Of a DNA stretch of 64,000 nt, positions 17,404 through 27,457 are shown in pieces. The DNA lies in assembly GCF_000972785.3 (NCBI RefSeq), contig NZ_CP011253.3:3658001-3722000 (forward strand), in the 5' to 3' direction. Both the position numbers and the translations under genes were made by a program. Origin of the DNA: Pandoraea oxalativorans. Its GTDB lineage: Bacteria > Pseudomonadota > Gammaproteobacteria > Burkholderiales > Burkholderiaceae. Within the stretch, counting starts at the first letter, position 1. The number at the start of each line of letters is the position of its first letter. The notes under the pieces were generated by a model. It was not told where the DNA came from, did not search any database, and saw only the letters and a list, made by a program, of their open reading frames with translations.

Positions 17404-19287
17404 TCAACTTCGCGCGCCTCCTGTGCTGGCCGTAGCCAGCCATCGCTTCAATTCGTCGCGTTCCCGCGACAGCGCCTGAGCGTGGCGCAATTCATCGGGC
17501 GTCAACGACGCCCGCTTGAAAAGCGTCTCCAATGCTTCGCACAACCGGTCGTACTGCAAACGCCGGATGGCACTACGCAACTCGGTGAGACGCAACGCAA
17601 TTTGCTCTTCGCGACGCTCGACCTGCGCCTCATCGGCCGGATCGAACAACATCAGGTCCCGCGCATTTTCTTCAAATGCCAGAATTTCGCGGATGATGTC
17701 GTCGAAACTTGCCCAGTTGGGCGAAATCCTCAGTCGATCCGACATATAGCGAAAATCGGCTTGCGCCCCCATTTCGCGGCATAGCGTCAGCACTTCCGAG
17801 AAAATCTCGCCGTGCTGGCCCATCTCCCGCAAAATCCTGGTCTCTTCTTCGGTTAATTCGTTTCCCAGCGCCGGGAACATCAGCAAGTTCTGCAACGCCC
17901 GATGCTCGGTACCGACGACACGACGCTTCTCGCGCTTGGCCGGCGCCTTGTCCCACGTGTTCTGACGGCGCGCAGCGCCGATGTGCAACTCGCAAAGCTC
18001 CGCGACTTCCTCGACCGAACTGCCCACGCGCTCGGCCAGCGCATGAATGATCTGACCACGCAGCGCGTTCGCGGGCATCTGCTGCAACAGCGGCTTGGCC
18101 TCGAACAGCGCACGCGCCCGCCCTTCCGGCTGGTGCATTTCCTTGCCCGCCGTCACTTCGCCGATCAGGAACTGCGACATCGGCATAGCGCGCGAGACTT
18201 CGTCTGCAAACGCTTGCGTGCCGTGCTCGCGCACATAGCTGTCCGGATCGTGCTCGCTCGGCAAAAACAGAAACTTGAAACTCCGGTTGTCGTCGGCGTG
18301 CGGCAGGCAGGCCTCAAGTGCACGACGCGCCGCCCGGCGCCCCGCCGCATCGCCGTCGAAGCTGAACACCACCGTTTCGGTCTGGCGCAGCAACTTCTGC
18401 ACATGCATTGGCGTGCAAGCCGTGCCGAGCGTTGCGACTGCCTGCGGAAAGCCAAGCTGGGCCAGCGCCACGACATCCATATAGCCTTCGACCACCAGCA
18501 CGTAGCCCGCGTCGCGAATGCCGATGCGCGCTTCGAATAGCCCGTACAGCTCACTTCCCTTGCTGAAGAGCGGCGTTTCGGGAGAGTTCAGATACTTGGG
18601 CTCGCCCTTGTCCAGCACACGTCCGCCGAAGGCAATGACCTGCCCTTTCGTATTCCGGATCGGGAACATGATCCGGTCGCGGAAACGGTCGTAGCGTCGC
18701 TTCGTGCTGCCCGGCTCGCCCTTCTCGCTCTCGATGACGAGACCCGCCTCAAGCAACTGGTCGTCACGATAATTCTCGAACGCAGCTTCCAGGTTCTGCC
18801 AGGCTTCCGGGGCATAACCGAGCCCGAAATGCGCGGCAATCTCGCCGGTCAATCCACGTCGCTTCAAATATTCGATGGCCACCGGCGCGGCGCGCAGTTG
18901 CTTGCGATAGTAGTCGCAAGCGCGCGTCATCACGTCGACGAGGCCGAGGGTCTGCGCACGTTGCGCGGCCGGTGCCGGTGCGCCCGGCAGCGGCGCTTCT
19001 CGCGGCACATCCAGCCCGACGTTGCGGGCCAACTCCTCCACAGCTTCGACAAATCCGAGCCCGGCATGCTCCATCAGGAAGCTGATCGCGCTGCCGTGCG
19101 CGCCGCACCCGAAGCAGTGATAGAACTGCTTGGTGGGACTTACGGTAAATGAGGGCGACTTCTCGTTATGAAAGGGGCACAGCCCCATGAAGTTCGCCCC
19201 GCCCTTCTTCAACTGCACGTAACGGCCCACCACCTCGACAATATCGACGCGGTTGAGCAGGTCCTGCAAAAACGACTGGGGAATCAC
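17404..19287 (-). CDS. dnaG: DNA primase DnaG
   Basis: Replicative primase, 627 aa, makes RNA primers for DNA polymerase III. The zinc-binding domain has C37, H40, C58 and C61 (CPFH...CFGC). The RNA polymerase core follows, with the TOPRIM blocks VLVVEGYMDVVAL and FSFDGDAAGRRAA. The C-terminal helicase-binding domain is about residues 470-627. It is in the classic macromolecular-synthesis order yqeY-dnaG-rpoD, all leftward. The start at 19287 gives MIPQSFLQDLLNRVDIV, the usual primase N-terminus. Confidence 0.98.
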   Translation of the reverse strand: MIPQSFLQDLLNRVDIVEVVGRYVQLKKGGANFMGLCPFHNEKSPSFTVSPTKQFYHCFGCGAHGSAISFLMEHAGLGFVEAVEELARNVGLDVPREAPLPGAPAPAAQRAQTLGLVDVMTRACDYYRKQLRAAPVAIEYLKRRGLTGEIAAHFGLGYAPEAWQNLEAAFENYRDDQLLEAGLVIESEKGEPGSTKRRYDRFRDRIMFPIRNTKGQVIAFGGRVLDKGEPKYLNSPETPLFSKGSELYGLFEARIGIRDAGYVLVVEGYMDVVALAQLGFPQAVATLGTACTPMHVQKLLRQTETVVFSFDGDAAGRRAARRALEACLPHADDNRSFKFLFLPSEHDPDSYVREHGTQAFADEVSRAMPMSQFLIGEVTAGKEMHQPEGRARALFEAKPLLQQMPANALRGQIIHALAERVGSSVEEVAELCELHIGAARRQNTWDKAPAKREKRRVVGTEHRALQNLLMFPALGNELTEEETRILREMGQHGEIFSEVLTLCREMGAQADFRYMSDRLRISPNWASFDDIIREILAFEENARDLMLFDPADEAQVERREEQIALRLTELRSAIRRLQYDRLCEALETLFKRASLTPDELRHAQALSRERDELKRWLATASTGGARS

Positions 19288-19356
19288 TGGATCGGTGCCA
19301 TCGCAACGCGGTGCCGCACCGTCGCACAGGCGACAGCGCCGAACCGCACTACCGGT

Positions 19357-19803
19357 TTACGCAGCCAACGCCGCCTTCACTTGCGCGGACACGGCGGTCA
19401 TGTCGGCACGGCCCGCCAACAGACCCTTGAGCACGCCCATCACCTTGCCCATATCCTGCGGCCCGGCGGCACCCGTTTGCGCCACGGCCGCCTTCACCGC
19501 CTGCGCAACTTCGTCTGCCGAGAGTTGCTGCGGCATATAGACCATGAGCACTTCGACTTCGGCGGCTTCCTTATCGGCCAGATCGCGGCGACCAGCGGCC
19601 TGGAACTGGCTGATGGAATCTTTGCGTTGTTTGATCAGTTTGTCGACGATGGCAACGGTGGCCGCGTCATCGAGGGTGATGCGCTCGTCGACTTCCTTTT
19701 GTTTGATTGCCGCAAGCAGCAGGCGGATGGTCCCCAGTTTGTCGGCGGCCTTGGCACGCATGGCCGTCTTCATGTCTTCGTTAATGCGTTCTTTCAGACT
19801 CAT
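19357..19803 (-). CDS. YqeY / GatB-YqeY domain protein
   Basis: The 148-aa protein of the YqeY family resembles the tail domain of the GatB amidotransferase subunit. Its function is not firmly known; a link to tRNA or translation is presumed from the fold. The start at 19803 gives MSLKERINEDMKTAMRAK, the conserved beginning. KLGTIRLLLAAIKQKEVD and EVLMVYMPQQLSADEV are typical blocks. It is the first gene of the leftward yqeY-dnaG-rpoD group, 69 bp before dnaG. In many relatives rpsU stands just upstream; it is not seen here. Confidence 0.93.
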   Translation of the reverse strand: MSLKERINEDMKTAMRAKAADKLGTIRLLLAAIKQKEVDERITLDDAATVAIVDKLIKQRKDSISQFQAAGRRDLADKEAAEVEVLMVYMPQQLSADEVAQAVKAAVAQTGAAGPQDMGKVMGVLKGLLAGRADMTAVSAQVKAALAA

Positions 19804-20273
19804 GAGCAGGGATTCCGGAATTCGATTACGTTTCAGTGTAGTGCATGCCGCCCCAAAGAAAAGGACGGCGAGGGTGTGACACGCATCGCTCTGCGCCGCT
19901 GCCGGTGCACTGGCGCAGCGCTCAACGGGGGCACAAAGCACAAAAACCCGCTTGCGGAAACGATCACACGTGCGATCACAAGCGGGCTCGCCGGAGAATT
20001 AGACCGCCCGGACACGGGCATTGTTCGATGCCTCATGTCACTGGCGTATCGGACGCTAATCTTCAGGTAATGCGCCGGAGGCGTCGAAAACTGTCCCGAA
20101 CGCCTTCCGAAACGACTGTTACGACAGATACAGCGCCGTCTCCACGAAGGAGAGAGCGTAGCATAACGGCCTAGCGGCCGTCTACGACAGCGCGTCGCCT
20201 TCCGGCGGACGAAGGCCGTCGGCGCCCTCGCGTGCGCTTGAGCTTACCGGCCCGGCCATTCATATTGCCCGCA
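19804..20273. other. 470-bp gap without a recognisable gene
   Basis: This gap lies between yqeY and the BaiN-like gene, both leftward. I looked for ribosomal protein S21 (rpsU) and found no frame with its arginine-rich pattern or a PKKLY-type end. The gap holds a terminator-like hairpin near 19942-19986. Short open frames such as a 30-codon one ending near 20171 show no recognisable features. Confidence 0.6.
19942..19986 (-). terminator. Probable leftward terminator upstream of yqeY
   Basis: The stem CCCGCTTG (19947-19954) pairs with CAAGCGGG (19979-19986), with an inner partly palindromic loop and a T5 tract on the - strand. It would end transcripts from the BaiN-like gene before yqeY. Confidence 0.65.
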
Positions 20274-21530
20274 TTAATCCAATGCGCCATCAGCGGCTTT
20301 TGCCGCCTGGATGCTTTCGGACATCGCCCGTGCACACGCCACCGCCGACGCCCACGCCCACTGGAAGTTGTAGCCACCGAGCCAGCCCGTCACATCGACC
20401 ACTTCCCCGACGAAATGCAGCCCCGGCTGCGCGCGCGCCTCCAGCGTGGTCGAGGACAGCGCGCGGGTATCGACGCCACCGCGCGTCACTTCCGCCTTGC
20501 GCCACCCTTCCGAGCCGCAAGGCTTAAGCGTCCAGCCGGAAAATGCCTGCGCGAGCGAACGCAACGCCTTGTCCGGCAACTCCTGCACGCGTGCTTGCGG
20601 CGAGAGACCGCTATTGGCAACCCAGGCATCTGCCAATCGCGCCGGAACCCACTGCGCCAGCAAGTTGCTCAATTGACGTTTGGACGACGCTTTGGCGTCA
20701 AACAGCGCCGCCTCGATATCTGACGTCGGTGCGAGATTCAGTGTAATCGGCTGCCCGGGCGTCCAGAAACTGGAAATCTGAAGAATCGCAGGGCCGGACA
20801 GACCGCGGTGCGTGAACAACAGATCCTCAAGGAAACTGCCCGCCTCTTTGCCTTTGCCCGTGCTGACCTCCACTTCCAGCGACAAACCCGACAGTCCCGC
20901 GAAGGGCGCCCAGGTCGACGCATCGAACATCAGCGGGACGAGGGCCGGTCGCGGCTCCACGATATCCAACCCGAACTGACGCGCGATCCGATAGCCCCAG
21001 TCCGTCGCCCCGATTTTCGGAATCGACAGCCCGCCGGTTGCGATCACGAGACGTTTTGCCGCGATATGGCCGGCATCTGTCGTCAAATGGTAGCGATGTG
21101 CCGCACCGGCATCGGCATCGGCATATGCGACGGTATGGACCGCGCATGGCATGCGCCAGTGCACGTGCCCCGCAGCGCACTCGTTTCGCAGCATTTCGAT
21201 GACGTCTTCGGCACTTTCGTCGCAGAAGAGCTGACCGCGGTGTTTTTCATGCCACGCAATGCGGTGGCGCTTGAGCAGGTCGAGAAAGTCGCGCGGGGTG
21301 TAACGCGCAAGCGCCGAACGGCAGAAACGCGGATTCTCCGACAGGTAGTTCGCCGCGCCCGCATTGATATTGGTAAAATTGCAGCGACCGCCGCCCGAGA
21401 TGCGGATCTTCTCGGCGAGGCGCGTCGCGTGATCGATGAGCACCACGCGCAAGCCCAATTGCCCGGCCACCGCCGCGCACATCAGGCCGGCCGCGCCAGC
21501 ACCCACAATCGCTACATCGAACTTTTCCAT
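20274..21530 (-). CDS. BaiN/HI0933-family NAD(P)/FAD-dependent oxidoreductase
   Basis: The 418-aa flavoprotein belongs to the HI0933/YhiN/BaiN family. The N-terminal dinucleotide fold is [17 protein letters not shown], followed by [15 protein letters not shown], the family hallmark. A second flavin motif is [20 protein letters not shown], and the C-terminal block is [20 protein letters not shown]. The physiological substrate in this organism cannot be told; BaiN itself acts in bile-acid dehydroxylation in gut bacteria. The start at 21530 ([10 protein letters not shown]) is preferred; an ATG at 21539 adds three residues. It is divergent from tsaD with a 90-bp gap. Confidence 0.92.
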   Translation of the reverse strand: MEKFDVAIVGAGAAGLMCAAVAGQLGLRVVLIDHATRLAEKIRISGGGRCNFTNINAGAANYLSENPRFCRSALARYTPRDFLDLLKRHRIAWHEKHRGQLFCDESAEDVIEMLRNECAAGHVHWRMPCAVHTVAYADADAGAAHRYHLTTDAGHIAAKRLVIATGGLSIPKIGATDWGYRIARQFGLDIVEPRPALVPLMFDASTWAPFAGLSGLSLEVEVSTGKGKEAGSFLEDLLFTHRGLSGPAILQISSFWTPGQPITLNLAPTSDIEAALFDAKASSKRQLSNLLAQWVPARLADAWVANSGLSPQARVQELPDKALRSLAQAFSGWTLKPCGSEGWRKAEVTRGGVDTRALSSTTLEARAQPGLHFVGEVVDVTGWLGGYNFQWAWASAVACARAMSESIQAAKAADGALD

Positions 21531-21568
21531 GGCGCGCATTGTAACCGGCAGCCGATGGGGCCGACTGG

Positions 21569-21574
21569 TATACT
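21569..21574 (+). promoter_or_regulatory. -10-like element ahead of tsaD
   Basis: TATACT lies 46 bp before the tsaD start, in the short divergent gap with the BaiN-like gene. The -35 region is not clear. Confidence 0.4.
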
Positions 21575-21620
21575 TCCGGGTTCCCCATTAAAGTTGACGC
21601 TGCGCGCCTCCCCATCCGCC

Positions 21621-22652
21621 ATGCTGGTTCTAGGCATTGAAAGCTCCTGCGACGAAACCGGGCTCGCCCTCTACGACACCGAGGCCGGGCTGCTCTCGCA
21701 CGCGCTGCATTCGCAGATTGCGATGCATCGCGAGTACGGGGGAGTGGTGCCCGAACTGGCGTCGCGCGACCATATTCGTCGCACCCTGCCCCTCGCCGAA
21801 GAAGTGCTCGCTCAAGCAGGCAAGCCGCTGAGCGCCGTCGACGCCATTGCCTATACGCAAGGCCCTGGTCTCGCAGGCGCGCTGCTGGTCGGGGCAAGTG
21901 TCGCCAACGCGCTCGCTTTCGCGCTCGAGCGTCCGGTCGTCGGGGTGCACCATCTCGAAGGCCATTTGCTATCGCCGCTGCTCGCCCCGGACGCCCCTGA
22001 CTTCCCCTTCGTCGCCCTGCTGGTTTCCGGTGGCCACACCCAGTTAATGGAAGTCCGTGCGTTCGGACAGTACGCCATGCTCGGCGAAACGCTCGACGAT
22101 GCCGCCGGTGAAGCCTTCGACAAGACGGCCAAACTGCTCGGGCTCGGCTATCCGGGTGGCCCCGCCGTCTCGCGTCTGGCCGACTTCGGCACGCCGGGAC
22201 GTTTCGACCTGCCGCGCCCGATGAAGCACTCGGGCAATCTGGATTTCAGTTTCAGCGGCCTGAAGACGGCGGTGCTCACGCAGGTCCGCAATCTCGGCGG
22301 GAACGTCTGCGAACAGGAGAAGGCCGACCTCGCACGTGGCTTCGTCGACGCCATCGTCGACGTCCTCGTCGCCAAGTCGATGGCCGCGCTGAAGCAAACC
22401 GGGATGAAGACCCTGGTCGTCGCGGGTGGCGTGGGTGCCAACGCGCAACTGCGGGCCGGACTGAACGAAGCGGCACGACGCCGTGGGTTTCGCGTGCATT
22501 ACCCCGACCTCGCGTTCTGCACCGATAACGGCGCGATGATCGCTTTTGCGGGCGCAATGCGCCTCAAGCACTGGCCGGACGAAGCGGATAGCGAATACGC
22601 CTACACAGTGCGCCCACGCTGGGATCTGGCCGATATCGTGCGAAGTGCGTAA
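21621..22652 (+). CDS. tsaD: tRNA threonylcarbamoyladenosine transferase subunit TsaD
   Basis: TsaD transfers the threonylcarbamoyl group to A37 of ANN-decoding tRNAs, with TsaB and TsaE. It is 343 aa, the normal length. The start gives [17 protein letters not shown], the family signature. Metal-binding histidines are in [13 protein letters not shown], and ATPase-fold blocks are [24 protein letters not shown] and the C-terminal [13 protein letters not shown]. The upstream extension of the open frame toward 20808 is antisense to the BaiN-like gene. A convergent terminator with folE2 follows. Confidence 0.98.
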   Translation: MLVLGIESSCDETGLALYDTEAGLLSHALHSQIAMHREYGGVVPELASRDHIRRTLPLAEEVLAQAGKPLSAVDAIAYTQGPGLAGALLVGASVANALAFALERPVVGVHHLEGHLLSPLLAPDAPDFPFVALLVSGGHTQLMEVRAFGQYAMLGETLDDAAGEAFDKTAKLLGLGYPGGPAVSRLADFGTPGRFDLPRPMKHSGNLDFSFSGLKTAVLTQVRNLGGNVCEQEKADLARGFVDAIVDVLVAKSMAALKQTGMKTLVVAGGVGANAQLRAGLNEAARRRGFRVHYPDLAFCTDNGAMIAFAGAMRLKHWPDEADSEYAYTVRPRWDLADIVRSA

Positions 22653-22711
22653 TGCGACCGATGCGACGCCAATAACCTCGCTATCTGCACATCTTTCGGC
22701 CATCGCCCAAG

Positions 22712-22740
22712 AAAAAACCGCTCCTCGGAGCGGTTTTTTT
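22712..22740. terminator. Bidirectional terminator between tsaD and folE2
   Basis: The palindrome CCGCTCCTCGGAGCGG (22718-22733) has A6 on one side and T7 on the other, so it can serve tsaD (+) and folE2 (-). Confidence 0.92.
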
Positions 22741-22764
22741 ACGTCTGACGTAAGTGTCCGGCAA

Positions 22765-23574
22765 TCACGCCGCCACGCGCTTATCGCGCTCGATCACGGC
22801 ATAGGCGCTGTGATTGTGGATCGATTCGAAGTTCTCGGCCTGAAGCACATACGCCGCGACGCGCGGTTCGTTGTTCAGACGCGTCGCCACGTCACGCACC
22901 AGATCCTCGACGAACTTCGGGTTCTCATAGGCACGCTCGGTCACGTACTTCTCGTCCGGGCGCTTGAGCAGCCCCCACAACTCGCACGACGCTTCCTCTT
23001 CCGCCATCCGCACCAACTCTTCGACCGCGATATCGCCTGCGATCTCCACGTCGATGGTGATATGCGAGCGCTGATTGTGCGCGCCATATTGCGAAATCTT
23101 CTTCGAGCACGGGCACAGGCTCGTGACCGGCACAAGTACCTTGAGCCACACACGCGTCTCGCCATTGCGCACGTCGCCGGTCAGCGTGACTTCATAGTCC
23201 ATCAAGCTCTGCACGCCCGACACCGGCGCCGTCTTGCTGATGAAGTACGGGAACGTCACTTCGATGCGACCCGCTTCGGCTTCGAGCTTATCGAGCATGC
23301 TGGCAAGCATCGCACGGAAGCCCGCAACGCTCATCGGGTCGCGATTCGCTTCGAGCAAGGCGACGAAACGCGACATGTGCGTGCCCTTCTGGTCGGCAGG
23401 CAAATGCACGTCGAGATTGAACAGGCCGATGGTGGCCTGCACGTCGCCGTCGGCCAGACGCACCGACAACGGATGACGCACGCCACGCACACCAACGCGC
23501 TGAATCGGGATCTGCCGGGTGTCGACGGTGCTCTGCACATCCGGCATAACGAAAGCGGGGTTCATCTGGTTCAT
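22765..23574 (-). CDS. folE2: GTP cyclohydrolase FolE2 (type IB)
   Basis: The 269-aa enzyme converts GTP to 7,8-dihydroneopterin triphosphate, the first step of folate synthesis. It is the COG1469 type, unrelated in sequence to FolE. The signature [20 protein letters not shown] holds the metal-binding cysteine, and FETFPYF-like and SRFVALLE blocks are also typical. FolE2 works with several divalent metals and often substitutes for zinc-dependent FolE. The start at 23574 gives [17 protein letters not shown] single-gene unit, with 199 bp to dxs. Confidence 0.96.
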   Translation of the reverse strand: MNQMNPAFVMPDVQSTVDTRQIPIQRVGVRGVRHPLSVRLADGDVQATIGLFNLDVHLPADQKGTHMSRFVALLEANRDPMSVAGFRAMLASMLDKLEAEAGRIEVTFPYFISKTAPVSGVQSLMDYEVTLTGDVRNGETRVWLKVLVPVTSLCPCSKKISQYGAHNQRSHITIDVEIAGDIAVEELVRMAEEEASCELWGLLKRPDEKYVTERAYENPKFVEDLVRDVATRLNNEPRVAAYVLQAENFESIHNHSAYAVIERDKRVAA

Positions 23575-23710
23575 CTAATTTCCTTCTTTGCCGGCGAGCC
23601 GACTGGGGGGAGGCAATGGGCAAACGTATCCGACACACGGCTCGCGAACCTCCGTCGAGTAGCGTCGGGAACGTGCCGGAGAACCCCGGCACGGAATGGG
23701 GAATGCGTCC

Positions 23711-23748
23711 TTCAAAACGAAACGATCCGGCGCCTGGGCCGGATCGTT
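23711..23748 (-). terminator. Terminator of dxs
   Basis: The 11-bp stem AACGATCCGGC (23721-23731) with its inverse (23738-23748) is followed on the - strand by TCGTTTTG. It lies 26 bp after the dxs stop. Confidence 0.8.
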
Positions 23749-23773
23749 CGCAGACTCGAGACTACCGGACAGG

Positions 23774-25690
23774 TCAGGCGACGAGCTTCGTCGCGGTCTT
23801 GCCGGTTGTCTGGGCGGCCTCTGCCGACGGAAGATCGAAGCGCTCGCAGATCGACTTGGCGATGCCTGCGGCGTCGAGACCCACGCCAGACAGCAACAAT
23901 GCCGGGTCGCCATGATCGATGAAGCGATCGGGCAGGCCCAATTGTAGTACGGGTCGATTCCCCCCGCTGGCCAACAGGGATTCGGCCACGGCCGAGCCCG
24001 CGCCGCCCATGATGCTGCCCTCTTCCACCGTCACAAGGTAGTCGTGCGTTTGCGCCAGTCGCGCGATCAGTTCATCGTCGATCGGCTTGACGAAGCGCAT
24101 GTCGGCCACGGTCGCGTCGAGTTGCGCTGCCGCTGCAAGCGACGGGGCAACCATGCTGCCGAAAGCGAGAATGGCGACGCGGCGTCCGGCTTGCGCCTGG
24201 CTCTCGCGACGCACCACACCCTTGCCGATCGGCAGTGCCGTCATCGTCTGTTCGATCACGGCCCCCGTACCTGCGCCACGCGGATAACGCACCGCCGACG
24301 GACCGTCGATCTGCACGCCGGTGTACAGCATCTGGCGGCATTCGTTCTCGTCCGACGGCGCCATCACGACCATGTTCGGAATGCAGCGCATGAACGGAAT
24401 GTCGTACGCACCGGCGTGGGTCGCACCGTCGGCACCCACGAGGCCCGAGCGGTCCAGCGCGAACACGACCGGCAGATTTTGCAGCGCGACGTCGTGAATG
24501 AGCTGATCGTAACCGCGTTGCAGGAACGTCGAATAGATCGCTACGATCGGCTTCAGACCTTCGGTCGCCATGCCGCCCGCAAACGTCACCGCATGCTGCT
24601 CGGCGATGCCCACGTCGTAGTAACGATCCGGGAAACGCTTCTCGAACTCCACGAGGCCGGAGCCTTCGCGCATGGCGGGCGTAATGCCCACAATGCGCTT
24701 GTCTACCGCCGCGATATCGCACAGCCAGTCGCCGAACACTTGCGTGTACGTCTTCTTGCCACTCGTGCTCGGCTTGATACCTTCGGCAGGGTTGAACTTG
24801 CCCGGACCGTGATACAGCACCGGGTCGGCTTCCGCGAGCTTGTAGCCATAGCCCTTGCGCGTAACGACGTGCAGGAACTGCGGGCCCTTCAGATTCTTGA
24901 TGTTCTCGAGCGTCGGAATCAGCGAGTCGAGGTCGTGACCGTCGATCGGGCCGATGTAGTTGAAGCCGAATTCTTCGAACATCGTGGCCGGCACGACCAT
25001 GCCCTTGGCATGCTCCTCGAACTTGCGCGCCAGCTCCAGCACCGGGGGCGCCACGCTCAGCACCTTCTCCACGCCCTTCTTCGCAGCGGCGTAGAAACGG
25101 CCCGACATCAGGCGCGCCAGATAACGGTTGAGCGCGCCGACCGGCGGCGAGATCGACATGTCGTTGTCGTTGAGGATGACCAGCAGCGGCACGTCTTCAT
25201 GCACGCCGGCGTTGTTCATCGCCTCGAATGCCATACCGGCCGTCATCGAACCGTCGCCGATCACGGCGATGCCGAAGCGGTTCTCACCCTTCGTGCGCGC
25301 GCCGAGCGCCATGCCGAGCGCCGCCGAGATCGACGTGCTCGAATGCGCCGTGCCGAACGTGTCGTACGGCGATTCGTCGCGCTTCGGGAAACCCGAGATG
25401 CCGCCGAGCTGACGCAGCGAACCCATTTGTTCGCGACGCCCCGTCAGGATCTTGTGCGGATAGCTCTGGTGGCCCACGTCCCAGACAATGCGATCCTCCG
25501 GCGTGTTGAAGACGTAGTGCAGCGCAATCGTCAGCTCGACCGTGCCGAGGTTGGACGACAGATGGCCGCCCGTACGCGACACGCTCTCGAGCACGAAAGC
25601 CCGCAGCTCTTCGGCCAGCGGCGCGAGTTGGCGACGCTCCAGACGCCGCAGATCGGCCGGGTCATCGATAGTATTTAGAAGTTCGTACAT
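23774..25690 (-). CDS. dxs: 1-deoxy-D-xylulose-5-phosphate synthase
   Basis: The 638-aa thiamine-diphosphate enzyme condenses pyruvate and glyceraldehyde 3-phosphate, the entry step of the MEP isoprenoid route. The ThDP motif begins [17 protein letters not shown] and closes at ILNDNDMS. The transketolase middle domain has [19 protein letters not shown] and [15 protein letters not shown]. The C-terminal transketolase domain is complete. The start at 25690 ([17 protein letters not shown]) is the usual one. It is last in xseB-ispA-dxs, with a 248-bp gap after ispA that has no gene. Confidence 0.98.
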   Translation of the reverse strand: MYELLNTIDDPADLRRLERRQLAPLAEELRAFVLESVSRTGGHLSSNLGTVELTIALHYVFNTPEDRIVWDVGHQSYPHKILTGRREQMGSLRQLGGISGFPKRDESPYDTFGTAHSSTSISAALGMALGARTKGENRFGIAVIGDGSMTAGMAFEAMNNAGVHEDVPLLVILNDNDMSISPPVGALNRYLARLMSGRFYAAAKKGVEKVLSVAPPVLELARKFEEHAKGMVVPATMFEEFGFNYIGPIDGHDLDSLIPTLENIKNLKGPQFLHVVTRKGYGYKLAEADPVLYHGPGKFNPAEGIKPSTSGKKTYTQVFGDWLCDIAAVDKRIVGITPAMREGSGLVEFEKRFPDRYYDVGIAEQHAVTFAGGMATEGLKPIVAIYSTFLQRGYDQLIHDVALQNLPVVFALDRSGLVGADGATHAGAYDIPFMRCIPNMVVMAPSDENECRQMLYTGVQIDGPSAVRYPRGAGTGAVIEQTMTALPIGKGVVRRESQAQAGRRVAILAFGSMVAPSLAAAAQLDATVADMRFVKPIDDELIARLAQTHDYLVTVEEGSIMGGAGSAVAESLLASGGNRPVLQLGLPDRFIDHGDPALLLSGVGLDAAGIAKSICERFDLPSAEAAQTTGKTATKLVA

Positions 25691-25938
25691 CGTCGTTCCA
25701 TATATAGGCGTTCTTTACCGGGCAACTCCCCCTGTGAGCTGTTCCCGATCTCCTGCCGATGCGCTCTGTGGGGAGAAACGCGTCGACCCTCCTTGCCCCT
25801 TGCTTATCGCTACTGCCAGCAGTCCTCGGATATGCATTGACCCGCGATCCAGGAACTGCTCAGAAAACTCATTTACCGATGACGCGCCGCGATGTGACTT
25901 CCGCCACAAATCGTCGGCTTACGTCCAATCTACGTCGG

Positions 25939-26835
25939 TCAATTAATGCGATCGACGACGTAATCGGCCAGTGCACGCAGACGATCTGCGTTACCCAGCG
26001 AGGCACTCGCTGCATGTGCGTCGGCACGCAGCTTTTCCGCGTAGCCGCGCGCGCCATCGAGGCCCATCAACGACACGTAAGTCGGCTTGTCGTTGGCGGC
26101 GTCCTTGCCTGCGGTCTTGCCCAGCGTGGCCGAGTCGGCCGTCGTGTCGAGAATGTCGTCCACGACCTGGAAAGCCAGTCCGACGGCCGCCGCGTAGGCG
26201 TCGAGCGCCACCGTTTCGTCGTCCGACAGCGCGCGGCCACAGATAGCGCCCATACGCAGCGAAGCTCGCAGCAATGCGCCCGTCTTCAGGCGATGCATGT
26301 TTTCCAGTTGCGACTGCGTGAGCTTGATGCCCACGCTTTCCAGATCGATGGCCTGACCGCCAGCCATACCGAGCGCACCCGAGGCCAGCGCCAGTTCGCG
26401 CACCAGCGCGAGCGACTGCGCCGCGCTCAGATCGACCGTCGCCTCGCCCAACAGCGCGAAGGCCTGCGTCTGCAGGCCGTCGCCGGCAAGTAGACCGGTC
26501 GCTTCGTCGTACTGCACGTGCACCGTCGGCTTGCCACGGCGCAGATCGTCATCGTCCATGCACGGCAGATCGTCGTGCACCAACGAATACGCATGAATCA
26601 TTTCGACAGCGCATGCCGCGCGGTCGAGCGCCGTCTCGCTGGCCTGCGTGACTTCGCCTGCAGCGAAGCACAGCAGCGGACGTACGCGCTTGCCGCCGCC
26701 GAGCACGGCGTAACGCATCGATTCATTGAGTCGCGCCGAGCCGCCATCGGCTGCCTTGGGCAGCGCAGCGTCGAGCGCCTGTTCCACACGGGCCTGTACT
26801 GCCTGCATCCAGGCCTTGATATTCTGATCCGCCAT
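25939..26835 (-). CDS. ispA: Farnesyl/geranyl diphosphate synthase IspA
   Basis: This 298-aa trans-prenyltransferase builds farnesyl diphosphate from IPP and DMAPP. The first Asp-rich motif is DDLPCMDDDDLRRGKPTVH and the second is FQVVDDILDTTAD; the GGGKRVRPLL block binds substrate. The length fits bacterial IspA. It lies between xseB and dxs, all leftward, and is probably co-transcribed. The start at 26835 gives MADQNIKAWMQAV. Confidence 0.96.
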   Translation of the reverse strand: MADQNIKAWMQAVQARVEQALDAALPKAADGGSARLNESMRYAVLGGGKRVRPLLCFAAGEVTQASETALDRAACAVEMIHAYSLVHDDLPCMDDDDLRRGKPTVHVQYDEATGLLAGDGLQTQAFALLGEATVDLSAAQSLALVRELALASGALGMAGGQAIDLESVGIKLTQSQLENMHRLKTGALLRASLRMGAICGRALSDDETVALDAYAAAVGLAFQVVDDILDTTADSATLGKTAGKDAANDKPTYVSLMGLDGARGYAEKLRADAHAASASLGNADRLRALADYVVDRIN

Positions 26836-26956
26836 CGTCTTCGTCCTGCACGTGCCCGTCGGGCCGTGCTTGTTATTGGAGCGCCCCGGTGTCGTGCTGG
26901 GGGACGCCTTGGGTCGTGGGTCGTCTTGCCGTAATTCGGGTTAGCTGCTCAGCGAC

Positions 26957-27229
26957 TCAGAACTCGTCGCGCGACGACGCTTCGAGCGGCTTGAGCGTCT
27001 CGCCTTCAAGCACCTTCACCTGCTGCTCCACCTTCTCGAGCAGACCCTGGCAGTATTTCACCAGGACGGCGCCGCGCCGATACGCGCCCAACGATTCTTC
27101 CAGTCCCAGCTCACCGCCCTCCATGCGTCCGACGAGCTGTTCGAGCTCAGCCAGCGCAGCCTCATAGGTCTCGGGCAGGTCTTGCGACGCCTCGGGCGCC
27201 GCGTCTTGCGACTTTGCAGTCTTAGCCAT
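26957..27229 (-). CDS. xseB: Exodeoxyribonuclease VII small subunit
   Basis: This 90-aa XseB forms helical hairpins that bind the XseA catalytic subunit. The core YEAALAELEQLVGRMEGGEL, then LEESLGAYRRGAVLVKYCQ, is the family pattern. It is first in xseB-ispA-dxs, the standard order in proteobacteria. xseA is not in the window. Confidence 0.95.
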   Translation of the reverse strand: MAKTAKSQDAAPEASQDLPETYEAALAELEQLVGRMEGGELGLEESLGAYRRGAVLVKYCQGLLEKVEQQVKVLEGETLKPLEASSRDEF

Positions 27230-27381
27230 AAACGCAAAATTCGGGTCGAATGTTCCATTTTACGGCAAAAGCGCATTAGCTCGCAGAGCGTAAATTGCCC
27301 AAAATCGGGTCCGGATGACTTTTTTCGGACATTATTTAACGTAAATCATGGACTTAGCGGCCCTCGCATGCTTAGACCGGG

Positions 27382-27387
27382 TATAAT
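27382..27387 (+). promoter_or_regulatory. -10-like element ahead of the Rieske oxygenase gene
   Basis: TATAAT lies 70 bp before the start codon in the divergent region with xseB. No convincing -35 sequence is visible at 16-18 bp. Confidence 0.4.
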
Positions 27388-27457
27388 CGTCGGTTCCCCT
27401 AAATCGATTTTTCGATGGTTGGGTTGTTCACTGCTTTCAAGCTAGACGGGAGTGGGA

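Noticed and set aside
20808..21620. N-terminal extension of tsaD to a 614-aa protein
   Set aside because: The extension is antisense to the BaiN-like gene and the normal TsaD start [14 protein letters not shown] is at 21621.
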